From Chryseobacterium gleum (GTDB lineage: Bacteria; Bacteroidota; Bacteroidia; Flavobacteriales_D; Sanyastnellaceae): a stretch of DNA of 35,760 nt. The stretch covers positions 1 to 35,760 of the forward strand of contig CAMCTV010000008.1 in assembly GCA_945878635.1 (NCBI GenBank), given 5' to 3'. Of this stretch, positions 1 to 8,565 are shown one piece after another (position 1 is the first letter of the stretch; each line of letters begins with the position of its first letter). A program made the position numbers and the translations under genes. The notes beneath the pieces were generated by a model. It was not told where the DNA came from. It did no database searches and saw only the letters and a program-made list of their open reading frames with translations.

Positions 1-1
1 T

Positions 2-1363
2 CCATTGGCATGTAACTACAACGATGCCGCAACAGATGATGATGCTACTTGTACTTACCCATTGCAATCCTATTTGAATTGTGATGGATCGTGTATCAAC
101 GATGCCGACAACGATGGCATTTGTAATGAGAATGAAGTAGCCGGTTGTACTGATCCATCAGCATGTAACTACAACGATGCCGCAACAGATGATGATGCAT
201 CATGCACTTACCCATTGCAAACGTATTTGAATTGCGATGGATCGTGCATCAATGATTCGGACAATGATGGCGTTTGTAATGAGAATGAAGTAGCAGGTTG
301 CACCGATCTTACCGCATGTAACTACAACGATGCCGCAACAGATGATGATGCTACTTGTACTTACCCATTGCAATCCTATTTGAATTGCGATGGATCTTGT
401 ATCAACGATACAGACAACGATGGCATTTGCAACGAGAACGAAGTAGCCGGTTGTACTGATCCATTGGCATGTAACTACAACGCCACAGCAACAGAAGATG
501 ATGCTACTTGTACTTACCCATTGCAATCCTATTTGAATTGTGATGGATCTTGTATCAACGATACAGACAACGATGGCATTTGCAATGAGAACGAAGTAGC
601 AGGTTGCACCGATCCTACAGCATGTAACTACAACGATGCCGCAACAGATGATGATGCCAGTTGTACCTACCCATTGCAAACGTATTTGAATTGCGATGGA
701 TCTTGTATCAACGATGCCGACAACGATGGCATTTGTAATGAGAACGAAGTTTTGGGATGTACTGATGAATTGGCTTGTAACTACAATGCCACTGCTACAG
801 ATGACGACGCCAGTTGCACCTACCCATTGCAATCCTATTTGAATTGCGATGGATCGTGTATCAATGATTCGGACAACGATGGCATTTGCAACGAGAACGA
901 AGTAGCCGGTTGTATTGATCCATTGGCTTGTAACTACAACGACGGAGCTACAGATGATGATGCATCTTGCACTTACCCATTGCAATCCTATTTGAATTGC
1001 GATGGATCGTGCATCAATGATTTGGACAATGATGGCATTTGCAATGAGAATGAAGTAGCTGGTTGTACTGATCCATTGGCATGTAACTACAACGCCACAG
1101 CAACAGAAGATGATGCTACTTGTACTTACCCATTGCAATCCTATTTGAATTGCGATGGATCTTGTATCAACGATGCCGACAACGATGGCATTTGCAATGA
1201 GAACGAAGTAGCAGGTTGCACAGATCCAATGGCTTGTAACTACAATGCCACTGCTACAGATGACGATGCCAGTTGCACCTACCCATTGCAATCCTATTTG
1301 AATTGCGATGGATCGTGTATCAACGATACAGACAATGATGGTGTTTGTAATGAAAATGAAGTA
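2..1363 (+). repeat. Nine tandem 153-bp coding repeats, the first partial
   Basis: In-frame units begin at about 140, 293, 446, 599, 752, 905, 1058 and 1211. A partial unit precedes them and a degenerate one follows from 1364. The period is exactly 51 codons with no indels between units. Conservation extends to synonymous positions: the block encoding TYPLQSYLNCDGSCIND is almost unchanged at the DNA level. This suggests recent duplication or gene conversion. The array probably continues upstream of the window, so the true copy number is unknown. It is also a place where assemblies may collapse. Confidence 0.95.
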
Positions 1364-3040
1364 TTGGGATGTGCTGACACTTTGGCTTGTGATTTTAATC
1401 CATTGGCCACTGATAGCGGAGTTTGTTCTTTTAACGCAGCTGAATTGCTCATCGGTCAAATTCAGAACGCCAGCTGTACTGCAGGTCTTGGAACTGTTCA
1501 AATATTGAATTTTGATCAATTCAATTCATTTTACTTTGTAAACGAAGATCAAGAAATAGCTGCAGTTTCGAGTGTTTCTGGATTGAGCGATGGTGAGTAC
1601 TTGATTATTGGAAAGCTCACCGATGCTTGTGTTTCTGATACCGTTACTTTTGTAATGGGATACAACAGCGATTGTTCTCCACTAGCTGTAAATGACTCTT
1701 TGTTTATCAATGAGGATGCTGGTACAACGCAATTGAATTTGGTGGTGAATGATACAGATGCAGATGATGATTTGGATGTTGCTTCTATTGATATCGATCC
1801 ATCGACGACGGGAGTTCAGACTACTTCTTCCGGACCAGAAGGAAACTGGTCGGTGGATGCAAATGGCGTATTGAGTTTCACCCCAGCATTGAATTATTTT
1901 GGAACAACTACCCGATTGTATGTGGTGTCTGATGCTTCAGGTTCGTTGTCCAATACGGCACTAATAAATATTGAGATAGCTCCTGTAAACGATGCTCCTG
2001 TAATTTCTCCGGAATCCTTGATTGTAACAGTGGATTTGAATAGTACCACCACACATTGTTTGGACGCAAGTGACGTAGATGGCGATAATGTTGCTGTTTC
2101 ATCATGGTTATTAATGGAAGGTCTTGGAACAATCGATGACAACATTGTGGGTGATTATTGTTTTGATTTCACAGCATTGGGTTGGCAGATTCCAACCAAT
2201 ATAATGGTTATCATGTGTGACAATGGAACCCCATCTTTGTGCGACACCGTTTGGGTTACCATCAATGTGAATGCACTTTCTCCAATTGCGGTAGATGATT
2301 ACATTACTTCAAATGATGGATTGGTTAATATTGATGTTGTATTGAATGACACTTTATATGGTGACAATAACTTCACCGTTACGATCATTGACTCTACTGA
2401 TTTTGGTCGCGTTGATTTGGATACCAGTTTGATTTCTTATCAACCAGATTGGAGTTATTGCGGTTTGGATTCTATGACTTACAGCGTGTGCAACAGTTTT
2501 GGCATGTGCGATACTGCTACAGTTTATTTTGAAGTTACTCCCGTAGACAGTGATTTGGATGGAATCCCTGATTACATTGAGACAACTACATCGGATATTG
2601 ATGGTGACGGAATATTTAATCACCTGGATGAGGATAGTGATGGCGATGGTTTGATGGACGCAGAGGAGTCTGGAATGACAGAACTTTGTTCACCAACACT
2701 GAGTGATTGTAACAGCAATGGAATCCCCGATTACATTGACTTTAACAATTGTATTCCTGATCTTGAAATTCCAGAAGGATTCTCTCCAAATGGTGATGGC
2801 GTCAATGACAGCTGGGTGATACCTGGAATCGAAAATTACCCCAACAACACAGTTGTCATCTTTAACCGATGGGGAAATCAAGTGTACAGTGCGGAGCCAT
2901 ACGACAATTCTTGGAGCGGTGAGTGCAATGAATCTGGAACATTAGGTGGATCAACTTTACCAGAAGGTACTTATTTCTTCGTCTTTAAGTCTGATAGAAA
3001 TGCAACTGCCAAACAAGGATATATCTACATCAAACGATAA
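2..3040 (+). CDS. Giant cysteine-rich repeat surface protein with type B T9SS sorting domain (5' truncated)
   Basis: The frame is open from the first bases, so the N-terminus lies outside the window. Numbering from base 5, residues 1 to about 453 are nine near-identical 51-residue units (GCTDP.ACNYN...DDD..CTYPLQ.YLNCDGSCIND.DNDG.CNENEV), each with six cysteines and a DNDG calcium-loop-like motif. A degenerate tenth unit follows. From about residue 560 come cadherin/Big-like modules (NDSLFINEDAG, APVNDAPVIS), then thrombospondin type 3-like DSDGDG repeats around 850-915. The C-terminus from about 920 (PEGFSPNGDGVND, IFNRWGNQVY, LPEGTYFFVFK) is the gliding-motility-associated, type B T9SS sorting domain. 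Such proteins are exported across the outer membrane and kept at the surface, as SprB is in Flavobacterium johnsoniae. The SprF/PorP-like gene starts 12 bases downstream. An adhesin or surface-layer role is inference; the ligand is unknown. Confidence 0.9.
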   Translation, partial: PLACNYNDAATDDDATCTYPLQSYLNCDGSCINDADNDGICNENEVAGCTDPSACNYNDAATDDDASCTYPLQTYLNCDGSCINDSDNDGVCNENEVAGCTDLTACNYNDAATDDDATCTYPLQSYLNCDGSCINDTDNDGICNENEVAGCTDPLACNYNATATEDDATCTYPLQSYLNCDGSCINDTDNDGICNENEVAGCTDPTACNYNDAATDDDASCTYPLQTYLNCDGSCINDADNDGICNENEVLGCTDELACNYNATATDDDASCTYPLQSYLNCDGSCINDSDNDGICNENEVAGCIDPLACNYNDGATDDDASCTYPLQSYLNCDGSCINDLDNDGICNENEVAGCTDPLACNYNATATEDDATCTYPLQSYLNCDGSCINDADNDGICNENEVAGCTDPMACNYNATATDDDASCTYPLQSYLNCDGSCINDTDNDGVCNENEVLGCADTLACDFNPLATDSGVCSFNAAELLIGQIQNASCTAGLGTVQILNFDQFNSFYFVNEDQEIAAVSSVSGLSDGEYLIIGKLTDACVSDTVTFVMGYNSDCSPLAVNDSLFINEDAGTTQLNLVVNDTDADDDLDVASIDIDPSTTGVQTTSSGPEGNWSVDANGVLSFTPALNYFGTTTRLYVVSDASGSLSNTALINIEIAPVNDAPVISPESLIVTVDLNSTTTHCLDASDVDGDNVAVSSWLLMEGLGTIDDNIVGDYCFDFTALGWQIPTNIMVIMCDNGTPSLCDTVWVTINVNALSPIAVDDYITSNDGLVNIDVVLNDTLYGDNNFTVTIIDSTDFGRVDLDTSLISYQPDWSYCGLDSMTYSVCNSFGMCDTATVYFEVTPVDSDLDGIPDYIETTTSDIDGDGIFNHLDEDSDGDGLMDAEESGMTELCSPTLSDCNSNGIPDYIDFNNCIPDLEIPEGFSPNGDGVNDSWVIPGIENYPNNTVVIFNRWGNQVYSAEPYDNSWSGECNESGTLGGSTLPEGTYFFVFKSDRNATAKQGYIYIKR

Positions 3041-3052
3041 AAGGATTGAATC

Positions 3053-3979
3053 ATGAAAAAACTATTTTTTATACCCATTTTAGCTCTTTTTGTAGTGTCA
3101 GCATCGGCACAGCAAGAAGCTTTGTATACGCATTATATGTTCAATACCTTGGAGATGAATCCTGCCTATGCCGGCAGCCGAGGATGCATGTCTTTTGTTG
3201 CATTGCACCGCTCTCAATGGGCCGGTTTCGATGGAGCACCAACCACCCAGTCTTTTGGTATGAATTCGCCCATTTTGAATGGCAAATTAGGCGTTGGTCT
3301 AAATTACAACGGAGACCGCATTGGTCCCATTCGCTCTTCCATGTTCTCCTTAGCTGGAGCCTATATTGCCAATTTGAATGAGAACACCACCATGTCATTG
3401 GGTATCAATGGCGGTTTCCAGAGTGTTAACGCAAACCTGTCAGATTTGAATTTGTATGAGGTGAATGATGCATCTTTCGTAGGAAATGCAGCCAGTAAGT
3501 TAACGCCCAATTTTGGTGCAGGAATCTTTCTTCAAAATCAAAAGTGGTATTTTGGAATATCGTCTCCTCGAATTTTAGAGACTAGATTTTTATCAGCACA
3601 AGATAATGGACTTGAGTTGCTACAATCCAAGCGTCACTATTATGCAACGGCCGGTGCTATTTTGCCAATGACCAAGCAGATCATGTTCAAACCTTCTGTA
3701 TTGATGAAAACTGTTCCAGGCGCACCTGTTCAATTGGATGCAACAGCCATTTTTGTTTTTAATGACAAATTTTGGACTGGTGTGTCTTCAAGAAGTGGAG
3801 ATGCATTGGGTGCTTTGATAGGCTTTAATTTCAACGAGAATTTGCAAGTTGGTTATGCCTATGATTGGTCCTATGCCTTTGGTCAGCATGCTGGTCGTTC
3901 AGGCAGTCATGAAGTTGTACTTCGCTATGAACTTACTTACAAGCAAGTGGCTAAAATTAAATCGCCACGTTACTTTTAA
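3053..3979 (+). CDS. PorP/SprF family type IX secretion membrane protein
   Basis: This 308-residue protein has a cleavable signal peptide (MKKLFFIPILALFVVSASA, cleavage before QQ). It then has the family-typical start QEALYTHYMFNTLEMNPAYAGSRG and repeated amphipathic beta-strands that end in an aromatic-rich strand (GYAYDWSYAFG, VVLRYEL). PorP/SprF proteins are outer-membrane or outer-membrane-associated components needed to secrete particular type B T9SS cargo; SprF is needed for SprB. The gene starts 12 bases after the repeat protein ends and the OmpA-like gene starts 11 bases after it, so the three look co-transcribed. It is probably the cargo-specific SprF for the upstream protein rather than core PorP. 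That last point is inference from neighbourhood. Confidence 0.9.
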   Translation: MKKLFFIPILALFVVSASAQQEALYTHYMFNTLEMNPAYAGSRGCMSFVALHRSQWAGFDGAPTTQSFGMNSPILNGKLGVGLNYNGDRIGPIRSSMFSLAGAYIANLNENTTMSLGINGGFQSVNANLSDLNLYEVNDASFVGNAASKLTPNFGAGIFLQNQKWYFGISSPRILETRFLSAQDNGLELLQSKRHYYATAGAILPMTKQIMFKPSVLMKTVPGAPVQLDATAIFVFNDKFWTGVSSRSGDALGALIGFNFNENLQVGYAYDWSYAFGQHAGRSGSHEVVLRYELTYKQVAKIKSPRYF

Positions 3980-3990
3980 ACTCCACCCAG

Positions 3991-6189
3991 ATGAGAAATA
4001 TTACAGGAATATTATTATTGTTTTTTGGTACAATAACCCTACAGTCCAGTGCTCAGACCAAATGGGAGAAGAAAGGCAATAAATGTTATGAGGCTTTCTC
4101 GTATCACTTGGCCATCAACAATTACTTAAAGGTTGACGAGAAGTCATCTGAGATGCTCCGAAAATTGGCTTGGAGTTATTATCAAACTGAGGCCTTCAAG
4201 GATTCAGAAAAAATTTGGAAGGAGATTGCCAACCGACCAGATGCATCGGGAGAAGACTTTTACCATTACGCTCAATGCTTAAAGGTGAACAAGAAGTATG
4301 AAGATGCTTATGTATGGTTGCAAAAGGCTAGCAATAAATTAACCAGTGATACCCGTTTGTCAAGGACTTTGGATAAATATGATCAGCTGCAATCCTATCA
4401 AAAAGATGACGGAAGATATGTTGTAAAATCATTGTCCATGAATACAGCAGATCAAGACTTTGCGCCAGTTATGGTTGGAAATCAACTGGTGTTTGCTTCC
4501 TCAAGACAAGGCGTTGAATCCGTGGAAAGAAAATGGAATTGGAATGGATTGCCTTTCTTGGAGCTATACGCCGGTGACTTGGGACCCAATGATGAAGTCA
4601 TGAATATTAGAGCCTTTGCAGACGTTATGAAAGGTAAATTTCATGAAGGGCCCATTTCCTTCAATGGAAATGGAAACATTGCGATGTTTACCAGAAACAA
4701 TTACAAGGAAAGAGATACCAATGGATATACTTGCTTGGAATTGTTTGAGGTAAGAAAGGACAACAATGAGTGGTCTAAACCCATGGCCTTGCCTTTTAAT
4801 AGCGCTAATTTTTCAGTAGGTCATGCATCTCTGAATTTGTCTGGAGATATAGTCTATTTTGTTTCTGATATGCCAGGTGGATTTGGCGGTACTGATATCT
4901 ATTTTGCAAAGAGAAATGCAGATGGTACTTGGGGTAAGCCCATGAATTTGGGCAATGACATCAATACAGAAGGCAATGAGATGTTTCCATTCATTCATGA
5001 AAACGGTCAATTGTTTTTTGCATCCAATGGCCATCTGGGATTGGGTGGATTGGACAGCTATGTGGCCAAGCAAAAGGGAGATAACAAATGGCAAGTTTTA
5101 AACATGGGATCGCCTGTGAATACCAATCTAGATGATTTTGGATTTGTACTTTCTTCAGACATTAAAAAAGGTTTCTTTTCATCCAACAGAAATGGTGGAA
5201 AAGGTAGTGATGATTTATATGTCGTCAATATTTTGAAACCATGGCAGTTTGATAAAGAGATCAAATTCGCCATAACCAACAATTTGGGAATGGCTTTGGA
5301 TTTGGCTAACCTAACGATTACAGATAAGAATGGTAAAGCAACCAAGATTACAACAGACAGTTTGGGGATGGCGACCATCAACGCAAATGATTTAGAGAAC
5401 GTTGTCATTGAGTGCAACTATCCTGTTCATCGCTCATTGAAAACAGAGAAGAATTTGAAGCCCATGGGTCATGAGTCGGTGATTGCATTGGAATTGGAGA
5501 AAATTCCCGAAGTGTCATTGAAAGGGGTTATTACAGAGGCTGTTACAGGGCGCAAATTGAGTGACGTAAAGGTGGAAATGGAGAATGTTGTTACCCATCA
5601 AAAAACAGTGTTGAATACGGATGCATTGGGAGAGTTTGAGAAGGAGTTGAGTGATTTGGATTGGAATCAGAAAGTGAATTATTTGTTTCAATTTTCCAAG
5701 AATGGATATTTGCCTCAGACTTGTAACTATTCACAATTGATCGACCGCGAAGGTGAGTATGTCATCAATAACAAATGTAATGTTCAATTGGAGAAATTGG
5801 AGGTGGGGCAAGATTTGGGTAAATTGATTGATATCAAGCCCATATACTTTGACCTTGGCAAAGCCATCATCCGCCCTGATGCTGCAGTGGAATTGGATAA
5901 AATTGTAGCCATTATGAATGAAAATCCCACCATGCAGATTGAATTGGGTTCACATACGGATTGCCGCGGAAGCATTGAATCCAATCGTAAACTTTCAGAC
6001 AAACGCGCCAACGCTTCTGCTGACTATATCAAAGCAAAAATTACAAACCCATCAAGAATCCAAGGACGTGGTTACGGTGAGATGAACTTGGTAAACCAGT
6101 GTGAATGTGAAGGCAAGAATGTCATTCCTTGTAACGAAGAACAACACCAAGCCAATCGCAGGACGGAGTTTAAGATTGTTAAGATTTGA
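3991..6189 (+). CDS. PorE-like OmpA family protein with TPR, PD40 beta-propeller and regulatory-like domain
   Basis: This 732-residue protein has a signal peptide (MRNITGILLLFFGTITLQSSAQ). Domains in order are a TPR-like helical stretch (about 25-130), a WD40-like/PD40 beta-propeller (about 150-420, with FAPVMVGNQLVFAS, GDIVYFVSDMPGGFGGTDIY, GQLFFASNGHLGLGG and KKGFFSSNRNGGKGSDDLY), a carboxypeptidase-regulatory-like sandwich (about 510-600, VSLKGVITEAVTGRKLSDV) and a C-terminal OmpA peptidoglycan-binding domain (about 620-732, IYFDLGKAIIRPDA, GSHTDCRGS, KRANASADYI). This is the domain order described for PorE of Porphyromonas gingivalis, a periplasmic T9SS-associated protein that binds peptidoglycan. 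With its SprF-like neighbour it may tether the export apparatus for the large repeat protein to the cell wall. It ends just before a hairpin terminator. Confidence 0.9.
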   Translation: MRNITGILLLFFGTITLQSSAQTKWEKKGNKCYEAFSYHLAINNYLKVDEKSSEMLRKLAWSYYQTEAFKDSEKIWKEIANRPDASGEDFYHYAQCLKVNKKYEDAYVWLQKASNKLTSDTRLSRTLDKYDQLQSYQKDDGRYVVKSLSMNTADQDFAPVMVGNQLVFASSRQGVESVERKWNWNGLPFLELYAGDLGPNDEVMNIRAFADVMKGKFHEGPISFNGNGNIAMFTRNNYKERDTNGYTCLELFEVRKDNNEWSKPMALPFNSANFSVGHASLNLSGDIVYFVSDMPGGFGGTDIYFAKRNADGTWGKPMNLGNDINTEGNEMFPFIHENGQLFFASNGHLGLGGLDSYVAKQKGDNKWQVLNMGSPVNTNLDDFGFVLSSDIKKGFFSSNRNGGKGSDDLYVVNILKPWQFDKEIKFAITNNLGMALDLANLTITDKNGKATKITTDSLGMATINANDLENVVIECNYPVHRSLKTEKNLKPMGHESVIALELEKIPEVSLKGVITEAVTGRKLSDVKVEMENVVTHQKTVLNTDALGEFEKELSDLDWNQKVNYLFQFSKNGYLPQTCNYSQLIDREGEYVINNKCNVQLEKLEVGQDLGKLIDIKPIYFDLGKAIIRPDAAVELDKIVAIMNENPTMQIELGSHTDCRGSIESNRKLSDKRANASADYIKAKITNPSRIQGRGYGEMNLVNQCECEGKNVIPCNEEQHQANRRTEFKIVKI

Positions 6190-6216
6190 TAGGATATTTC
6201 TTGAGATAAAATAGTG

Positions 6217-6247
6217 AAACCCAATCTTATCGGATTGGGTTTCCTTT
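6217..6247 (+). terminator. Rho-independent terminator, possibly bidirectional
   Basis: A perfect 10-bp stem (AAACCCAATC, 6217-6226, with GATTGGGTTT, 6233-6242) encloses a 6-base loop and is followed by CCTTTT. It ends the plus-strand secretion operon. The minus-strand hutI stop codon lies inside the loop, so the hairpin may serve both convergent transcripts. The T-tract is clearer on the plus strand. Confidence 0.8.
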
Positions 6248-7471
6248 TATATACACCTGTTCAATTTTATCTTCTCCAAAATAATAGAACAATTCGCTTA
6301 GTCTTTCCAGCGGTTGTGTAATGATGAAATTGGCTGTTTTTCCTCGGGTAATGCTGCCTACTGATTCATCTAATTGCATGGCAGCTGCGCCATTTTGCGT
6401 GCTTGCATTCAAAACTTCAAAGGGCTTCATTTGCATCTGTATGCAGGCCAAACTGTTGATCAGATTCATGTTTCCATTGGGAGCGGAGCCAGGGTTGAAA
6501 TCTGTTGCCAATGCAACAGGAATATTATTGTCCATCAAATCGCGCATAGGGGTGTATGGAATCCTGGTAAACAAAGAGCACCCGGGTAAGCCTGTGACGA
6601 TAGTAGGATCTTTTTTTAATGCAACCCAATCAACTTCTGAAATCACTTCCATGTGATCCAGACTTAACACGTTATATTTTAATCCCATGGAAACTCCTCC
6701 AATGCTGTAAAATTGGTTGACGTGGATTTTGGCTTGTTTTCCATTCGTCTGCGCAGCCACAAGCAATTGTTCCAAATGATGGAGTTGAAAGTAGTCCCGC
6801 TCACAAAAGATGTCCAAGAAATCAAAGCCAATGGCCAATGCTTGTGGCAATAAATCCGTTAACAGCATGTTCATGTATTCATCTTTCCGCCCTTTGTAAG
6901 CATCAGGTAAAGCATGGCCCAAAAGCAAAGTACATTTTATAGGAATGGAACAGTTTGATTTTAATCGCTGAATGATGCGCAACATCTTCAGCTCATTGTC
7001 AACATCCAATCCATAACCCGTTTTGATTTCCAACGCACCCGTTCCGTTGCGCATCATGGTTTGAATGCGCAATAGCGCGTCATCATACAAACGTTCCTCA
7101 CCGATGGTAGACATAGATCGTGCGGAGTTCAATATCCCTCCGCCGCGTTGCGCAATGGCTTCATAACTCAATCCATTGATTTTATCTTCAAATTCCAATG
7201 CCCGCGATTGGGCAAATACAGTATGTGTATGCGAATCACACCAACAGGGAAGAACCATCTTTCCATCGGCATCAATAATCTCAAGGTTTGCCCAATCAGA
7301 AATCCCTGGCCAGTTTGCCATCTCACCATAATCGACAATTTTACCATCTTCTATGGCCATCCAAGCATTTTTGATACTGGGGCAATCATTCATGTCCCTA
7401 CCTGCGATGGTACCCGGGTTTATTTCGAAAGTACTAAAAAGTTCTTGGATGTTTTTGATCAGTAGACGCAT
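6227..7471 (-). CDS. hutI: Imidazolonepropionase
   Basis: The 414-residue length matches HutI, a cytosolic metal-dependent amidohydrolase that hydrolyses 4-imidazolone-5-propanoate to N-formimidoyl-glutamate, the third step of histidine breakdown. Visible motifs are the metal-binding DSHTHTVF (His81 and His83), ALEIKTGYGLD, a metal or substrate histidine in KIHVNQF, LDHMEVIS, and the conserved ATDFNPGSAPNGNM near the C-terminus. No other hut gene is adjacent: hutH, hutU and a formimidoylglutamate hydrolase are absent from the window, so the pathway must be dispersed or incomplete. The gene is convergent with the secretion operon and divergent from rsmE, with 63 bases between the two starts. 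Confidence 0.95.
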   Translation of the reverse strand: MRLLIKNIQELFSTFEINPGTIAGRDMNDCPSIKNAWMAIEDGKIVDYGEMANWPGISDWANLEIIDADGKMVLPCWCDSHTHTVFAQSRALEFEDKINGLSYEAIAQRGGGILNSARSMSTIGEERLYDDALLRIQTMMRNGTGALEIKTGYGLDVDNELKMLRIIQRLKSNCSIPIKCTLLLGHALPDAYKGRKDEYMNMLLTDLLPQALAIGFDFLDIFCERDYFQLHHLEQLLVAAQTNGKQAKIHVNQFYSIGGVSMGLKYNVLSLDHMEVISEVDWVALKKDPTIVTGLPGCSLFTRIPYTPMRDLMDNNIPVALATDFNPGSAPNGNMNLINSLACIQMQMKPFEVLNASTQNGAAAMQLDESVGSITRGKTANFIITQPLERLSELFYYFGEDKIEQVYIKGNPIR

Positions 7472-7534
7472 GTCGCAAGATGCATCAAATTTGTTATTTC
7501 AGCAATTGATTAAATATGTTTTGTAAATTGTGCC

Positions 7535-8218
7535 ATGCATTGTTTTTACGCCCCTCAACTTGTAAGCATGGGTCCCGATGCCATATCCGATGACGAATGG
7601 CGCCACATCAAGGCCCTGAGAATCAAGTCAGGTGAAACCATCTGTCTCATTGATGGCAAAGGAAATGCGCAGAATTGCGTTTTTCATTTACAGGATAAAA
7701 AGCCGATACTAGAGGTTTCTACTACTATTTTGTTTCATGAAAGAGAAAGTGGAGTGCATTTGTATATCCCCATGACACAGCAAACAGACCGTATTGAATG
7801 GATGCTTGAAAAGTGTGTTGAAATGGGGTTGCATAGTTTGAACTTAATGACAACGCAACATTCAGAGAAAGTCAAGTATTCAATGGAGCGATTGAATAGA
7901 ATAGCTATCTCAGCCATGAAGCAAAGTCAACGAAAATGGCTCCCAAGTATCGATATGATGAACTCTTGGGAAGAGGTGCTTCATGATTTAAAAGGAAAGT
8001 CAGTTTTCATAGCGCATTGTGAGCAATCGGAGAAAATGCCTTGGACCAGCATTCAAGTCGACCACCCGCATGTTTTAATTGGCCCTGAAGGTGATTTTAG
8101 TCGGAAGGAGATTGGTGATGTGGAGGATTTAGGAGGTGTGCCCATAGCACTCGGTAACGCACGGTTGCGGACAGAAACTGCAGGATTATTGGTTGTATCA
8201 AAATACTATTCGTTATGA
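7535..8218 (+). CDS. rsmE: 16S rRNA (uracil(1498)-N(3))-methyltransferase
   Basis: This 227-residue SPOUT-family enzyme methylates N3 of U1498 in 16S rRNA using S-adenosylmethionine. Seen in the sequence are the N-terminal PUA-like segment (DEWRHIKALRIKSGE), the conserved helix TQQTDRIEWMLEKCVEMG, and the trefoil-knot signatures LIGPEGDFSRKE (181-192) and LGNARLRTETA (206-216). The ATG at 7535 follows a T-rich -7-like stretch (TATGTTTTG, 7517-7525) by 9 bases, giving a very short leader if that is the promoter. The 3' end overlaps the next gene by four bases (ATGA), consistent with translational coupling. Confidence 0.95.
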   Translation: MHCFYAPQLVSMGPDAISDDEWRHIKALRIKSGETICLIDGKGNAQNCVFHLQDKKPILEVSTTILFHERESGVHLYIPMTQQTDRIEWMLEKCVEMGLHSLNLMTTQHSEKVKYSMERLNRIAISAMKQSQRKWLPSIDMMNSWEEVLHDLKGKSVFIAHCEQSEKMPWTSIQVDHPHVLIGPEGDFSRKEIGDVEDLGGVPIALGNARLRTETAGLLVVSKYYSL

Positions 8219-8565
8219 AGAGATGGATTTTTTTGACTTTCTTTTTTCTAATGGCATTGTTAATGGCGGCCAGGCTAACCAAGCCCACTGAATCAGATTT
8301 TTTGCAGCTCGCTCAAGAAAAAATCAATGCCCAATCTGAGAAGATTTCCAGTGACCCTGTGATGTTGGATGTTGTGAAAATTCAAAAGGATTTTATGTTT
8401 CAAGCACTGAGCAAATTGTTACAATCACGCGATTACTTTTTTTTCACAACACAAACCATTGTGCTGGGTGAAGGCACGTATCAATACCTCGGCGTAATGG
8501 GGGTTTTTATTCCTTTGCAAAAAGAAAATCCACTTGACAAATTTTATCAAAATGAGACGCGTTAG
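8215..8565 (+). CDS. Small membrane-anchored or secreted protein, DUF4359-like
   Basis: The 116-residue protein starts with an uncleaved anchor or signal segment (MKRWIFLTFFFLMALLMAA) followed by RLTKPTESDFLQLA. The second half carries an aromatic block, SRDYFFFTTQTIVL...YQYLGVMGVFIPL. The order of anchor, T(N/K)P..xDF motif and aromatic core resembles DUF4359 proteins as I remember them. This is not certain and the function is unknown. It overlaps rsmE by 4 bases at its start and the hexosaminidase start by 14 bases at its end, so translation of the three genes is probably coupled. Confidence 0.75.
   Translation: MKRWIFLTFFFLMALLMAARLTKPTESDFLQLAQEKINAQSEKISSDPVMLDVVKIQKDFMFQALSKLLQSRDYFFFTTQTIVLGEGTYQYLGVMGVFIPLQKENPLDKFYQNETR

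Noticed and set aside
2-1363. CRISPR array, because of regular direct repeats
   Set aside because: The 153-bp period is a whole-codon repeat with no unique spacers and lies inside a long protein frame with a sorting tail.
200-1519. A 439-codon open frame antisense to the tandem repeats
   Set aside because: It exists because the 153-bp unit happens to lack stops in that antisense frame and is copied nine times. Its translation is low-complexity and mirrors the repeat, and the sense strand has clear domains, a sorting tail and an operon.
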